Below, piece by piece: positions 1-10,994 of a stretch of DNA of 64,000 bases (position 1 is its first letter; every line of letters starts with the position of its first letter). The stretch comes from Diplonema japonicum (lineage: Eukaryota > Euglenozoa > Diplonemea > Diplonemida > Diplonemidae). The position numbers and the translations under genes are program-made. A model generated the notes under the pieces. The model did no database searches and was not told where the DNA came from. It was given only the letters and a program-made list of their open reading frames with translations. Location of the stretch: assembly GCA_964019335.1 (NCBI GenBank), contig OZ025653.1, positions 62,001-126,000 of the forward strand, given 5' to 3'.

Positions 1-4
1 TTGT

Positions 5-2263
5 CTAGCAGGCAAAAACATACATTGGATTTGCAGGGGTCCAGGTCGGCTTAATGCGAGACACCTTCACAACGACGGCTTCCCCGCTCTTTCCCGGACT
101 TTCAGGCTCACTACCTACCACAGCCAAAGCACCGGCAGGTATGTACAAGTCGACGGGACCAACCAAGGTACCGGCACCGCACCTGAGTGTTGTTGAAATG
201 CCTCTGGATGTCGAGCCGGAGACGCTGCGGCTCCTCCCAGGCGTCCCTTTATCTTCCGAAGCGGCCTCGCTGAAGCTTGCAGGCTGTGAGGATGTAATAA
301 AAGAGCTAAACATACCATTTTGCAAGACGATGCCGTCGGTGACCTATAGGAGGCGCTTAGTGCTGATATGTTTTTGAAGTACTCTAGCTTTTCCTCATCA
401 ACCTTTGTTACATCAACAGAGTAGTCAATCTCTGTCATCGACACTAGCAGGCGAACGGTACCAGTGATGTGCGTGAAGCACGCAACTTGTCTCATGCCAT
501 TAAGAGACCATGCCACTGTGCCCTTGTCCATGTTCAGATGCATGGTGACGATGTCCCCGTAGCCATATGGCTCTGCACCCACCACCTCTTTCCCACATTT
601 CCATATCTCACCGCGGCTTGTGTATGTCCACACATCCGCCATCTGTGTGACATCTCCGTTCAAGTAAATCCCTTCGCGGCAAATACCAAAGCTGAACCCT
701 TTGCTGCCCTGCGTCACCCTCATGTTATATTCCACCACGCCACTGCCAAACGAGAACTCATCCTTGCCGATCGCGTTTCGGCAAGCATCGCTGGCCTTGT
801 CGAGGGAGAGCCTTTCATACTCAATACTGAAGTCCTTGTGGTAGATCTCCCACATGTCCTGCTCTGTTCCCTTTAGCCAGTGAGAAAATTGAGCAAATGC
901 TGTGTTTCCACGGGGGCTCCCTGTCTTCGGCGACACAGACCTCTTAGACTCCGCCGACTTCCTCCCCGCAAGCTTGATGTTGTGTGGAATGTGCACAGCC
1001 TCTGCAAACGTCACAAGGTCAAAGAGGGTGGAATGGAGATCTTCAGCGCACAAAGTACCACCCACGCCGTTTTGGTCTCTCAGCTGGCGGTTGATAGGGT
1101 CGTATGTAAAGCGGCGTGTTTCACTAACGGGGATTGCACCGTCGTTGATGTACGTCGATGACCACCCTGCGCCCTCGGAGGCCATGTAACGCAGCGTGTT
1201 GGTGAGGCCCACCGGTCCCTGCAGCAAGATGGTTAGCATGATTGGCAGATTCTCAGACTTACTAAAGACAATCGGCTTGGCTTGTGAAGGCGGTCTCTTA
1301 GCCGTCCTGTGAGTTGAGGGTGGGGGGGACACCTGATGAGTGCGATGGGGCAGCGTGACCTGACGCATGCTCATAGGAACAGATGTTGTCACCAACTTAG
1401 ACGGAGACTGCGGTCGTATGAGGCGTCGCATGGGCGAGTCCTGACGGCCGTGTGAGGCAGGCGCAGCTGACTTGCTGGCTCTTGCAGAGTCCTGCTTGCT
1501 CCTGGACCTGAACCTGCCCCGAGGAGGATTGCGACTCTCTTTTTCTCTCACACCTGCCTGCTTCTTAAGCCGGGCGATCTCTTCCCTCTGCTTGATTATC
1601 GGTCGATTAGGAGCCGAAGAACCTCTTCTCGTTGCCTTGGACTTCTTCTTCCCCTTAGCAGGAGGAGGAAGACTCTCGAGACGCACCTCATTGTCATTCA
1701 GGCTGCATACTGCGATGTCCGGCGTCGGTGCCTCTTCTGGGTCAAAGCTCCGGCTGCGGATCTCGGATCCGAGTAAAGTGTCATCAAAGGGGTCAGGGGG
1801 TATCTCTGGTGACGCCACATCGAGCCCTTCGTCAGTGTGACCAGCGCTCCCGTTGGTCTTTTCCTCAGGGTGATTCCGTTCCACCCAATCTGCCCAGAAA
1901 TCCTTTTTATAAAACTTGTTTGCGGCATTCTCCTTCACCTCACACAGTTCCTGTAGTTGTGTACATGCGGGGGTGGCTGCACACCTCGTTATTGTTCTCT
2001 TCTATTTCCTCGTAGTCGGGTGGGGGGGGAATTCCCTCGCCCTTATCCCACTGTGATGAAGTTGTTAGCACCACAATTCATACCTTTATCCCGGAGCCTA
2101 GGCGGAGCGACCCAAGCCTCCTGATAGATCCCATCCTCGATGACATTAAGCTCTGCGACATAGGGCTCCTCTCTGACGGCGTAGCAGAGGGCGAATCCAT
2201 TGCATCACCACCAACCGGCCCGGCACCCCAGCCTCTCCATCCGCCATGGAGATCATCGTACAT
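5..2263 (-). CDS. SPRY-domain protein with long disordered N-terminus
   Basis: Spliced product of 719 residues. Introns are at 2051-2083, 1951-1984 (GTGTGC donor) and 284-315; removing them keeps one open frame. The first ~250 residues are Ser/Pro/Arg-rich and look disordered. The C-terminal part holds a SPRY/B30.2-like fold, seen as the FGICREGIYLNG stretch, the IVTMHLNMDKGTVAWSLNG strand pair and a following LLVSM strand. SPRY domains bind protein partners, so an adaptor role is an inference. The start at 2263 follows an acceptor-like ACTCACCACAG by 8 nt and lies only 44 nt after the stop of the site-2 protease gene. A TAG stop is at 5-7, but a donor-like GTATGT sits at 18-23 just before it, so the true 3' end may lie beyond the left edge. 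Confidence 0.75.
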
Positions 2264-2307
2264 GGTTCTCCCTGTGGTGAGTGGAAGGTGCAAGATGTTA
2301 AAATAAA
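2264..2307 (-). promoter_or_regulatory. 44-nt intergenic spacer with acceptor-like site
   Basis: The whole spacer between the site-2 protease stop and the SPRY gene start is 44 nt. It reads as a T/C-rich stretch ending in CACTCACCACAG, then 8 nt to the ATG. There is little room for a separate promoter, so this is best read as a trans-splicing acceptor (inference). Confidence 0.5.
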
Positions 2308-3969
2308 TTACGCTAACAGGAGCAGAAACGAAAACACGACATTCAGCCCTAAGAGCCACGTGCCACAGGCCACAAGCAGGCGGTGCCAGTACAGCTGCTC
2401 TAGCTGGTGATCTACAACACCGGCATCACCGTACCTCCCGAGTAACTTGCGCGGCTCCTTGCTTATATCCAAGTCGTGGCCTGTGTCGATGACAACAGTG
2501 ATGGGGTGGACAGGTGTCTCGAGGAAGTCTTGCTCGGGATACGTATCCCATTCAGCGGGAGCCGGGGGGCGACAGAGCTTCTCATTTGCTATATGTAGCA
2601 CACAGGTGAGTACGTGTTCACCATCTAGTCCCGTGATGGGTATGAGATTGACCAGCATCAGCCCATAACTGATCATTTGCAGATACAAGAGAAACGCTGT
2701 CAGATGGAAAGGGACATCCCCGAACCAGTACGGCAGGGGTGCCGTGTAGGCAGGCAGATCGTCGCCATAGAGCCCCTGTGCCTCAGATGGGAGAAAAGTG
2801 GGGAGGTAGTCGGCAACACGTATCTTGTTGATGTCGAAGATGTCCTCGATGAACACAGCAGAGGCACCTGTCGTCAGGTCGAGCTTAAAGATCATCGAAC
2901 GACCTTGAAGCTGCAGCGATAGGCACACACCATGGTCTTTCACACCCCGCCCGCAGCAGTCATCACCCCAGAACTGCATGGCCACTCGTTTGCCAGGAAG
3001 ACAAACCTTGGAATCAGGTGACACAAAACACAACAACGCACCACTATACCCTTCCTCACAACAGCTGACGTCATCTGCTTCTCTGTTCATAAATGCCTCA
3101 GGCACACAGAATCTTTGCGCCTCTTTTTTCGAGGCTATCTCATTCAATACCATGTTCCAACCCTTCACGCTCTGTACCTGCTTGCCATTCAAGGCTGAGA
3201 TACCAACATGCGCTACCGGATTCGGAACAGGAATACTACCCTCGATGACAGACCCTTTCACACTGCTGACCCACACGCATTCATGCCCTGTGTGCACAGA
3301 GCACGTCACCCATAAAGGACTAAGAAGAACCGGAAGAAAAAAAAGTACCACACCAGCAATAATTCCTTGGGTTAGATTGTGCCACGCGCCTGCGGTGTAT
3401 ATTCGCAGCTGCTTGTGGGGCGAGATCCTCCTCACGTGCTCTTCAATCTGCACGAAAGCCGATGGAATAAACGCGAACAGAGCAACACCAAAGCTGGTAA
3501 GGTGCAAGTGGCACACAGTGGCCGCTAGGGCATGTCCTAACTCGTGGTGTATTAATGCTACGGCAGCAGCAAGAACGATGTACGGGAGGTGGCTAGTGGG
3601 TAGAGTGACACCGGGTACGAGGGGCATCAGCAGCATCCCTTCTGAACCGCCGTTGCTGGTCGCCCCCATCGAAGTGCCAACCGCGAAGCATAGATCATAC
3701 ATAAGGCGTACTAGGTTCACACACAATAGAACGATATTAAAAGCGGCCATACAGCAGCACACGTAGCTACCAATCACGAACCAATAGTCCAGCATCTTCG
3801 AGAGCCTGCTTGTACCCACCTGTGTAATGAAGCTGCTGAACGTCCTTGCCCTCCATGAGATGGTGATACCCTCGACCTCACACCCGCAAATATCCGGAAG
3901 CGACTTGCAACATGGCACCAACTGCGATGAGTAACACACCGCGAGAATCACGAATATCGCTAACCACAT
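2308..3969 (-). CDS. Site-2 protease-like intramembrane metalloprotease (M50)
   Basis: 553 residues, no intron found. The first segment is hydrophobic and several more membrane segments follow. The zinc-binding HHELGH motif is at about residues 141-146, and the second M50 signature NLIPITGLDG is near residue 440. The Cys-rich central region between the two halves resembles the PDZ-like insert of MBTPS2-type proteases. Known members cleave membrane-anchored transcription factors in the Golgi or ER after a first luminal cut; the substrate here is unknown. The ATG at 3969 follows CACTGCAG. An overlapping upstream ATG opens a five-codon uORF (ATG AAA TGT GGT TAG) ending inside the first codons of the main frame. 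High confidence in family, moderate in the exact substrate class. Confidence 0.88.
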   Translation of the reverse strand: MWLAIFVILAVCYSSQLVPCCKSLPDICGCEVEGITISWRARTFSSFITQVGTSRLSKMLDYWFVIGSYVCCCMAAFNIVLLCVNLVRLMYDLCFAVGTSMGATSNGGSEGMLLMPLVPGVTLPTSHLPYIVLAAAVALIHHELGHALAATVCHLHLTSFGVALFAFIPSAFVQIEEHVRRISPHKQLRIYTAGAWHNLTQGIIAGVVLFFLPVLLSPLWVTCSVHTGHECVWVSSVKGSVIEGSIPVPNPVAHVGISALNGKQVQSVKGWNMVLNEIASKKEAQRFCVPEAFMNREADDVSCCEEGYSGALLCFVSPDSKVCLPGKRVAMQFWGDDCCGRGVKDHGVCLSLQLQGRSMIFKLDLTTGASAVFIEDIFDINKIRVADYLPTFLPSEAQGLYGDDLPAYTAPLPYWFGDVPFHLTAFLLYLQMISYGLMLVNLIPITGLDGEHVLTCVLHIANEKLCRPPAPAEWDTYPEQDFLETPVHPITVVIDTGHDLDISKEPRKLLGRYGDAGVVDHQLEQLYWHRLLVACGTWLLGLNVVFSFLLLLA

Positions 3970-4081
3970 TTCATTCGTCTGCAGTGCATAAGAGCTGTCT
4001 GAAGGTCAACAATGAGGAACAATTACTCTTAGGGATATGTTAAACTGTAACCTTCACATTCTAACACTATTCTATCGGCAG

Positions 4082-4665
4082 TTAGATGTCCTGCTTTCTT
4101 GCTCGCAACTTATCTTCGTAGGACTTATGGAACTCACGTGCGATGTGCTCGAATGGCTGGCTGAGGTTGTGCGACCTGTGTGCTGCTACGTGGCAGTAAT
4201 GACATACCTGAAGGCAGATGTCTGGAAGAACTCCATTGCACGCGCCTTGCAAAGAGCAGTCCCCTGGAAGTCTTGCACTTCTATTCTCTCATCTAAGTCC
4301 AGCTTGTTGGCTACGCATACGCCAGGAAGGTCCTTCCTCCCCTTCCTACACCTTTCGACCCAAGACTTTGCGGCTTCAAAAGACATCTTGTTGGACGCAT
4401 CATACACGAACATGAAGTAGCTGATGTTCTCCAAATATTGGTCAATGATACCCTTGTACATCTCGGCACCTGCCACATCAAACAAGTACAACTCAACGGT
4501 TGTATCCTTGTCTATTTCCACCTCCTTCACACCAAAGTCTATCCCCATTGTCATCTGGTAATTCCTCGGGAAAGTCGACCCCCCTGTGAGGAACATCTGC
4601 ACAATGGAGCTCTTCCCCACTGTCGGTTCCCCCACCACAGCTACTTTACAGCGCAACACCACCAT
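4082..4665 (-). CDS. IFT27: IFT27/RABL4-like small GTPase
   Basis: 183 residues after removal of one intron (4176-4207). G1 is GEPTVGKS (residues 12-19), G3 is DVAGAE (63-68), G4 is NKLD (120-123) and G5-like TSAF follows. The spacing, the non-Rab G3 and the C-terminal QPFEHIAREFHKSYEDKL stretch match the IFT27 family better than ordinary Rabs, and there is no C-terminal prenylation cysteine. IFT27 pairs with IFT25 in the IFT-B complex that carries cargo in cilia and flagella, so this organism likely builds a flagellum. The catalytic Gln position of G3 is Ala, suggesting slow or altered hydrolysis. The start at 4665 follows GAGTTCACAG by about 15 nt; upstream in-frame residues are not homologous. 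Confidence 0.82.
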
Positions 4666-4727
4666 ATTGCTATGGACACCTGTGAACTCTGCATCACAAA
4701 AAGAAAGTAAAACTAAATACATAACAC

Positions 4728-6590
4728 TCATGCTGCGTAGAATGGATACGTCATGCCCGGATCGTTGGGAAGGCCAAAGTCAGATTCCCTGCGATTGAAC
4801 TGCCTGGCAGGATCACCGTCGGCGGACGGCGTAGAGACGTTACCAGTGTTGCCACTAAAAGAATCAAATTGTGTCGTGAATCCTTGCAGCTCTGGTTTAG
4901 GCCTCTGCGAGGGACGTGGTAAAGTATCAGCTGGCAGTGCTGATGCTGGTAGCGTGGCCGGACCTGCTTGGGGCTGCGGCGTCTGCTGGGGTGTCATCTG
5001 ACTGGATAGGCCGTGCTCGGCTTCATGGGGCTGGTTCAATTGTTGTACTGGGACAGCCATTTTAGCATGAATCGGCGAATGAGGATACGTGGGCTGCGCA
5101 ACGGCATCCAGTTGCGGTGCGTACCTCTTCACGGGCTGCACTGTGTTCGGCAGCTGGTCCAAAGAGCCCAACACCGTGGATGCACTTGGTGGTTTGAAAT
5201 CCGGCTTTGGGGTGGCACCTTGGTTGAACCGCTCCGAATCTCGTCTGTCTAATTGTTTCCCTTGCTTAGCCGCATCAAGCGCTTCTCTTTCCTGGCGTAT
5301 CCTTCTGCTCTCTTCCTCTTGCTCGATCTTCTGCAACTGCATCTGTTTCTTCATCGCTACCTGCTCCTCATGTTGTGCCCTCAGAGACTCCTGCTGGTCC
5401 CTTAGTGCTTTTAGCTGGTTCTCCTGTTCGTTTCGCATGGCCAGAAGCTCTTCCTGCTGCATTGCTATCTTCGCTTTATCTTCTTCCTGAGCGGCTTTCA
5501 ATTCTTGCAACTCTCTCTGCTCCTCCGCTACTTTTAACCTTTGCTCTTGTTGTTGTTGTTCGAGCTGCATTGCGACCTTCTTCGCCTCCTCTTGCCTGTG
5601 GAGTTCATGCTGCTGTATATTTGCTTCCTCCTCAGCCCTAAGTGCGGCCTCTGCTTCCTTTTCTTTAGTTTCACGTGCTTGTTTCTCAATTTCGTTTTTC
5701 TTTTCCTGTTCCAATCTCAGCTCTTCCTTCCTTCGTTCCTCCTCCTTTCTCTTCTCGTGGTCTTGCTGAGCCTGGAACAACAGAGCCAATCTCTGCTGCT
5801 CCTCTTTGTCTGTCTCTTGCTCCACCGTGGGGAGGATTCTCTGCTGCCCAGCGTTACCTGTCATCTCTGAGGCTGTCGCAAAAGTCTCAGCCCCATGGCC
5901 ATCGTTGAACTCGATGAAACCTTTCATCACAGGCAACTCCTTGCCTGGCGGTATGTTGTGCAAGTACCCATTCCCGACGTCTATGCCCAACGAGGGCGCC
6001 CTGACGAGGTCAGCGTAAACCTCGCGAATAGTGTTCTCCTCCCCATCGTAGACAAGCATGAGGAGCCTGTCAGAGCACCTCTTTTCGATGCGCAGTTGCA
6101 TCTTCTCCACCAAACGTGCGTGGAAGTCGTCCTTGTCACAGAACAGTGTTATAATAGGGTGCTTTGGATCACCTCCTACAACCTCGAAGCCGATGATGAA
6201 GTCTTTGTCTGCACGGATGCAGCTCCTCAGCGGTGACTCTGGGCTGACTCCTGTCACGTGCCACGACATAATGGTATTACTCCACTCAAGGGAGCACCCG
6301 AGGAGCCCTGAGCCGCCCCATGTGTCTGAAGGAACAAGCGTAAGCTCCCTCAGACACAGCACCTTGGAGTTGTACACTGTCAGCTTCACAGCCTCGCCTA
6401 AATGCTTCTTCAAGTACTCTCGAAAGAAGCCCACAGTGTCCTCACTCAGTTCATATGTGTCCACCTTAACAATGAAGTCAAAGAAAGGCAGCAAGCCCGC
6501 CTTGCAAGCGGGCGACCTCGGCAAGAGTGAGCCGACCTGAAGGCCATACACTCCCTTGATGCCCCCCTCTGTGCTTTCAACACCACCCAT
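4728..6590 (-). CDS. GRASP-type Golgi stacking protein with long coiled coil
   Basis: 620 residues, no intron. It begins MGGVES, a good N-myristoylation signal. Residues ~15-105 and ~106-210 form the two PDZ-like subdomains of the GRASP55/65 family (SPACKAGLLPFFDFIV in the first). Known GRASPs tether Golgi cisternae and act in unconventional secretion. Residues ~265-450 are a Glu/Gln/Lys-rich coiled coil, followed by a Pro/Gln-rich disordered tail, instead of the usual short Ser/Pro-rich region. The coiled coil could give oligomerisation or act as a Golgi matrix partner in cis (inference). The ATG lies 8 nt after AATAATTCACAG, 72 nt from the preceding stop. Confidence 0.9.
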   Translation of the reverse strand: MGGVESTEGGIKGVYGLQVGSLLPRSPACKAGLLPFFDFIVKVDTYELSEDTVGFFREYLKKHLGEAVKLTVYNSKVLCLRELTLVPSDTWGGSGLLGCSLEWSNTIMSWHVTGVSPESPLRSCIRADKDFIIGFEVVGGDPKHPIITLFCDKDDFHARLVEKMQLRIEKRCSDRLLMLVYDGEENTIREVYADLVRAPSLGIDVGNGYLHNIPPGKELPVMKGFIEFNDGHGAETFATASEMTGNAGQQRILPTVEQETDKEEQQRLALLFQAQQDHEKRKEEERRKEELRLEQEKKNEIEKQARETKEKEAEAALRAEEEANIQQHELHRQEEAKKVAMQLEQQQQEQRLKVAEEQRELQELKAAQEEDKAKIAMQQEELLAMRNEQENQLKALRDQQESLRAQHEEQVAMKKQMQLQKIEQEEESRRIRQEREALDAAKQGKQLDRRDSERFNQGATPKPDFKPPSASTVLGSLDQLPNTVQPVKRYAPQLDAVAQPTYPHSPIHAKMAVPVQQLNQPHEAEHGLSSQMTPQQTPQPQAGPATLPASALPADTLPRPSQRPKPELQGFTTQFDSFSGNTGNVSTPSADGDPARQFNRRESDFGLPNDPGMTYPFYAA

Positions 6591-6662
6591 TGGTAACCCT
6601 GTGAATTATTCGGCTTTTTCACTGAGGATAAAAAACTAATACGGTTTACGGTTAAATACAGA

Positions 6663-8256
6663 CTACTTCCTTGAGCTTTTGAACCATGATGTAGGGCTCT
6701 TCACCTGGGTGTCGTACACCGTGTCGGAAGGTTTAGGAGACAAGGGTTTGGGGTGCACAATAGCCGGGCTAAGGGATCTATGCGCGGTATGTGCTTGCGC
6801 TTGTGTACTTGCGGGTGTCTTGTTCGCTGTAAGACCACTTGACCTCCGAAGGCTCTCTCTCTCACGCCTTTCACGTGTTACATTACTCTTCACCTCATTC
6901 CACCTCTTGCGTTCGATCATCTCTTTCGTAACAACCGGCTTCGGCTTGTATGCTCCTGCCTTTGCTGGTTTCCTCCCTGGGTACAAGGGGTGTCCTGGCC
7001 CCACATCCGTTTTGCTACCCCGCCGCGTCTGTGGCTTAGGAATGACATGCGTCCGCATTTCGTTTGGGTATCCCTCCAAAGGCATCTTGGCTATCACTGT
7101 GCAGTTGTGGTTACATTGTGAGTCCCCTTGCATACCTGCTTGCAGCTTAAAGTTCATCTCTTCGACAAAATCAGCAAGCTCAAAGACGAGGTCTTTCCTC
7201 CCCTGTGATACGGCAGAGTCGATCACTTGTTTGGTGCTGTCCAAACTCCGAGGGGAGAGATGGGATGTTCTAGGGGACGAAGCTCTTGAAGAAGCAAGGG
7301 CGTCTTTAGAGGCCATCGGGGAAGGCAGAGATGCTCGAGGAGACGGAGAAGGCGGCCTTCTATGAGGGCTGCCCCGTGAGCTGTCTCGCGAAGGTGACCG
7401 GCACACAGGATGCTTTGTGTAGTAGCTTGCTCTTCTTGGAGACCATGATCGCGATCCCTCAGCGGGCGACGGAGAACGAGAAACATGCCGCAGTGGTGAC
7501 TCACCCCGTCGTGTCCTAATGCCCCTGCTGTAGTCCATCGCCTTTTGCCTATAAACAGAGTTTAAACAGAGAGTTAAAACCACCCAACACTACCTGCTGG
7601 AGCGCTGATCAGTCTCTGGTGATTCCTTTTTTAGCCTCCACCTCTTCTCTCGTTGCTCATTACCTGATACATGCGAGGCGTCACTGAAGTACTAAGAACA
7701 CGAGATGACATACCGCTGCATTGTGTAAGAAACCCGACTGGTTGTATCAAGTGAATAGCTTCCGGAATTGTGGGGGGCAGGGGAGGATGGGCTTCGCCTT
7801 CGCGGTGAGTCGCTCATGATGCGGCTGTACTCTGACGGGAAGTACTTCAGCGCTCGTAGCTCGTCCGTAAGAGAATCCTCAGCAGAGCATTGGCTGCTTG
7901 CCGTAGGGCGCAGCTTGCGGGGGGAGAGAGGAGGCTTCTGAGGTACCTGTTGTATGTCTACAATCTGTAGTGACATACCGGTGACGCCGATGCCCGCGTG
8001 TGTCTAAGAGGCACGCTGGAACAGGGCGATGGAGGAGGGCTGTCAGACTGTGGGAGCTTCTCACTAATGACGTCCTTCAATCTGAGAACGTCATCAGAGT
8101 TGACACCCAATGCCGCGTAGTCGACCTGAAAGCTGTCGTCATCTGTGGAGAGGCTGGAAGGCGTGTACGAATGGTTGCTGCGTTGTGACTATTTGTGCTC
8201 GCGACTGCATACCTTGCTGTATCTGGTGACGTCCCCTTATGGTCATCTGCCCCCAT
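6663..8256 (-). CDS. Disordered Ser/Pro/Arg-rich protein, unknown function
   Basis: 470 residues from six exons; introns at 8178-8212, 7947-7978, 7684-7713, 7549-7593 (GTAGTG donor) and 7097-7135. Exon lengths sum to a multiple of three and the frame is open throughout. It begins MGADDHKG, a possible myristoylation start. Most of it is Ser/Pro/Arg-rich with many SP sites and RS-like runs. One short helical segment (DLVFELADFVEEMNFKLQA) is the only likely ordered element. I do not recognise the family. The many SP and RxxS sites suggest regulation by kinases (inference). The start follows GGCACCTACAG by two bases after a C/T-rich tract. The intron at 7097-7135 is 39 nt without a stop and would be silently retained in a single-ORF call. 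Confidence 0.7.
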
Positions 8257-8340
8257 GCCTGTAGGTGCCTTATGAAAATTGGAGAAAAAGGAGCGAAGTT
8301 AACAAGTTACTGATATAGGTGGAAACCATGTGTAAATACA

Positions 8341-9812
8341 TTAAATCATATTACGCTTCAGGAGCGTGTACCATGTAAGGACCTCAAGGAGATCCATGCG
8401 CAGGCCGTAGAGCTGCCGTGTCAAACACATTTGTGAGTGCGTAAGCTGTGTGTGGTCTGGAGTTGCGAGGTAAAGGTACCTTGAAGCCAAGAAACATAGC
8501 AAAAGTGGGCAGGTCGCTGAGTGTGATGCGGTTGTGTGTGTCACGCTCTTCGCTGAACGTCTTGAAGAGATGCTCGACCAATTCGAGGTACGGCTGTGAT
8601 TGGTTAGCCCACCCGCCCACCCCGAGGACATACATCGTTCAGCCATGCATTGTCGCGCTGCAGCTTCTTCCTGGCTGCTGCTTCTACTCTCAGCTTCTCC
8701 TCAAATGCATCTTGGTGCTGCTCCTGCAAAATCTCAACGAACATTCCAAGGTACTGCTTCTCTGAATGCACTGCAGCCAGTTGTACATCTGCCCGAGCTA
8801 TGTCCCCCAACCTACTTGCCAAATGCCTGTCATCTTCCAAATGCCGTACACCAGCACCCACAAGCACTATGCTGCCCACCGCCACCAGCCCCACCAACGC
8901 CACCACCTCGCTGCTTACCCCTAGCAAGCATTTGCGTTGCAATGCTCCCCGTAGCTTGTCTTCATTCCGCTGCTTGAATGCTTTTATTGAATTTGCCCCT
9001 GCCAAGCTCTTCAGCTGGACCGTCAGCCCTCCCTTCTTGCAGTATGCATCAGCTAAGTGCTGCACATCGATGAAGGAGCAGCTGTCCTCTTCTTCGTTGT
9101 ACCCCGTGCTGCGTGTCGAGGAAATCTCCGCCACCAGAGCAGAAGCGTCAGCCCTCGGTATTCTGCCCTCTGCATGAAGGTCTTTCAAAAGGAACTCTGC
9201 AAAGAGTGCCTTCTGGTACGTTGACAGATGCTCTTGTATGAGGCTCAAGGTCAGAATCAAGCTACTTTCACCGGATATGGATGCTTGCTGTTTTTTACTT
9301 TTGAGCTCCATTTCTAGAATTGCAAGCTTCTCAGTCAGCTTCCCAAGTAACTTCTCTCGTTCCTTAAAGCGACACTGCTGCCTGGTCCACATATCAACAG
9401 GCGACTTAAGTTCTGATAGTTCTTGAACCTCTTGCACACAAGGGGCACTCCCAGATACCGGTACGGTGTCTGAGACTACTGAAGGGCGTAATGGCTTTTT
9501 AGTATTCACAGCTTCCCTTACTCGATCCTGGTCATTCTTCACCTCGCCAAACAGGCTGCCCCACCGAATGGGAAAGGTAACCAAGGGCACTTCGTCCAGC
9601 CCTCTTGTAAGTGGAGATTTCCAATCACTCAATTTCGGCAGCTGAAAGCTGGCATTCTTTGGCTTCTGAACAGCTTTTTCTTCTATTCTCCTTGGGGGGA
9701 ACACCTTGCCACTATCATCCCAAACAATGTACTGCAAGATCTGAACATCACCCTTGGTGAGCAGTGGCAGGTCTGTGCAAATTTCCCTCGGCCGCCATTT
9801 TAACTGACCCAT
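8341..9812 (-). CDS. Unknown protein with coiled coil and hydrophobic segment
   Basis: 465 residues; introns at 8594-8633 and 8446-8479 (GTACCT donor). It starts MGQLKW. A coiled coil lies around residues 145-175, and a Val/Leu/Gly-rich segment (VVALVGLVAVGSIVLVGAG) around residue 310 could span a membrane. A further charged helix follows. The last ~70 residues contain a helical stretch with a DTHNRITLSD loop that resembles a degenerate EF-hand. No family recognised. The stop-to-start gap from the upstream gene is 69 nt. Confidence 0.65.
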
Positions 9813-9881
9813 CCTTTGAAGTCATAATGCGGCAGTGCAACAAAACAACATTTACAGTACAGGTCAGAGAGGGGTTTTAAG

Positions 9882-10706
9882 TTAGTTTTTGCGCACCTTG
9901 CCTTTAGATGCGACTGTCTGCCTTGCTATCCTGCTGTGATCCTCCTCGGATATCTGCATGACCCGCCTCGGCGGCACAGGGTCAGGAGGATCCTCGGGGG
10001 CCTTTCCTTTTGATGCAGTGGTTTGACGTGATAACCTAGTGTATTCCTCATCAGGTATGAGCACATGGTACCTGATGGGCTTTACCAGTTCCAAGGGGTC
10101 CTCGCCAACTGGGTCGGGAGTAAAGAAAGTGTCTTTGTCAGTAGAGATGCGCAACGAGCGAAGATCGCGTGGGCTCACGACCTGCCAAGCCTCCTTCTCG
10201 TCATGCAGCGGTAGGGTTGTGAACATTCGCTCAGCGTTCTCTCCTGGGTCTACGAGCGCCTGCAGCGCCGACACCTTCGAGCTACCGCTCCATGCCGTGT
10301 TAGGGATTCTGATGGCACTGTTTGTGTACAAGCCAACCCGTTCCCTTTTCAAAATAGCATTCTTCGTCTTCTTGCTTAAGTCAACGGTACCCTTGTCACA
10401 CCATGCGTGCATCCTGCTCAGTGCCTCTTCCTTCCTCTCCCTTGAAACAGTGGGCCCTTTCACCCCCTCTTGTGGTCGTGTCACATCCCTCGCGATCGAC
10501 GCCTTCGTAGGCCGTGCTGCGGTTCCTTTCCATTTCATTTTGCTTGGCGACTCGGTGTCAGAGCTAAAAGAAAGCTCCCTCCCAACAAGGAGACTGTCCG
10601 TGCCTGGTGTGCTGGGAGGCGTTGCCAATACCTTTCCGCCGAGTCGGCTTCGAGCACGAATCATTTCCTCCAACACCCCGGCATCACTGGTGAAAACCGG
10701 CAACAT
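9882..10706 (-). CDS. Unknown basic protein with two C-terminal short repeats
   Basis: 274 residues, no intron. Basic and mostly disordered. The C-terminus contains two copies of a ~19-residue unit, (I)PDEEYTRLSRQTTASKGK and ISEEDHSRIARQTVASKGK, separated by a Pro-rich linker, suggesting an internal duplication of a short binding motif. Function unknown. The start is preceded by GCAACACAG about 8 nt upstream. Confidence 0.65.
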   Translation of the reverse strand: MLPVFTSDAGVLEEMIRARSRLGGKVLATPPSTPGTDSLLVGRELSFSSDTESPSKMKWKGTAARPTKASIARDVTRPQEGVKGPTVSRERKEEALSRMHAWCDKGTVDLSKKTKNAILKRERVGLYTNSAIRIPNTAWSGSSKVSALQALVDPGENAERMFTTLPLHDEKEAWQVVSPRDLRSLRISTDKDTFFTPDPVGEDPLELVKPIRYHVLIPDEEYTRLSRQTTASKGKAPEDPPDPVPPRRVMQISEEDHSRIARQTVASKGKVRKN

Positions 10707-10994
10707 CTACACCGTCTGTGTTGCTGATGGTGCGAGAAACAAAGAATAACAGAATAAAGCCCCGACTGAACAAACGATAGATGCAGGACACGGCCTTGGA
10801 AGGCTTAGTGATCACAACTACCTTCAGATGCGAAGCGCTCCGACCCTAACCCTGTAAATGGCCGAAGGCAGCTAGACGTCTCTATCCTCCGTCCCACACT
10901 CCTTAACACTGCGCTGTGGTGTGAGCGTTTCGGGGTCAGACTGCGCACCGACAGCCAGCGACGAACGCGAACAAACAGAAAGTCAGAAGCCAGA

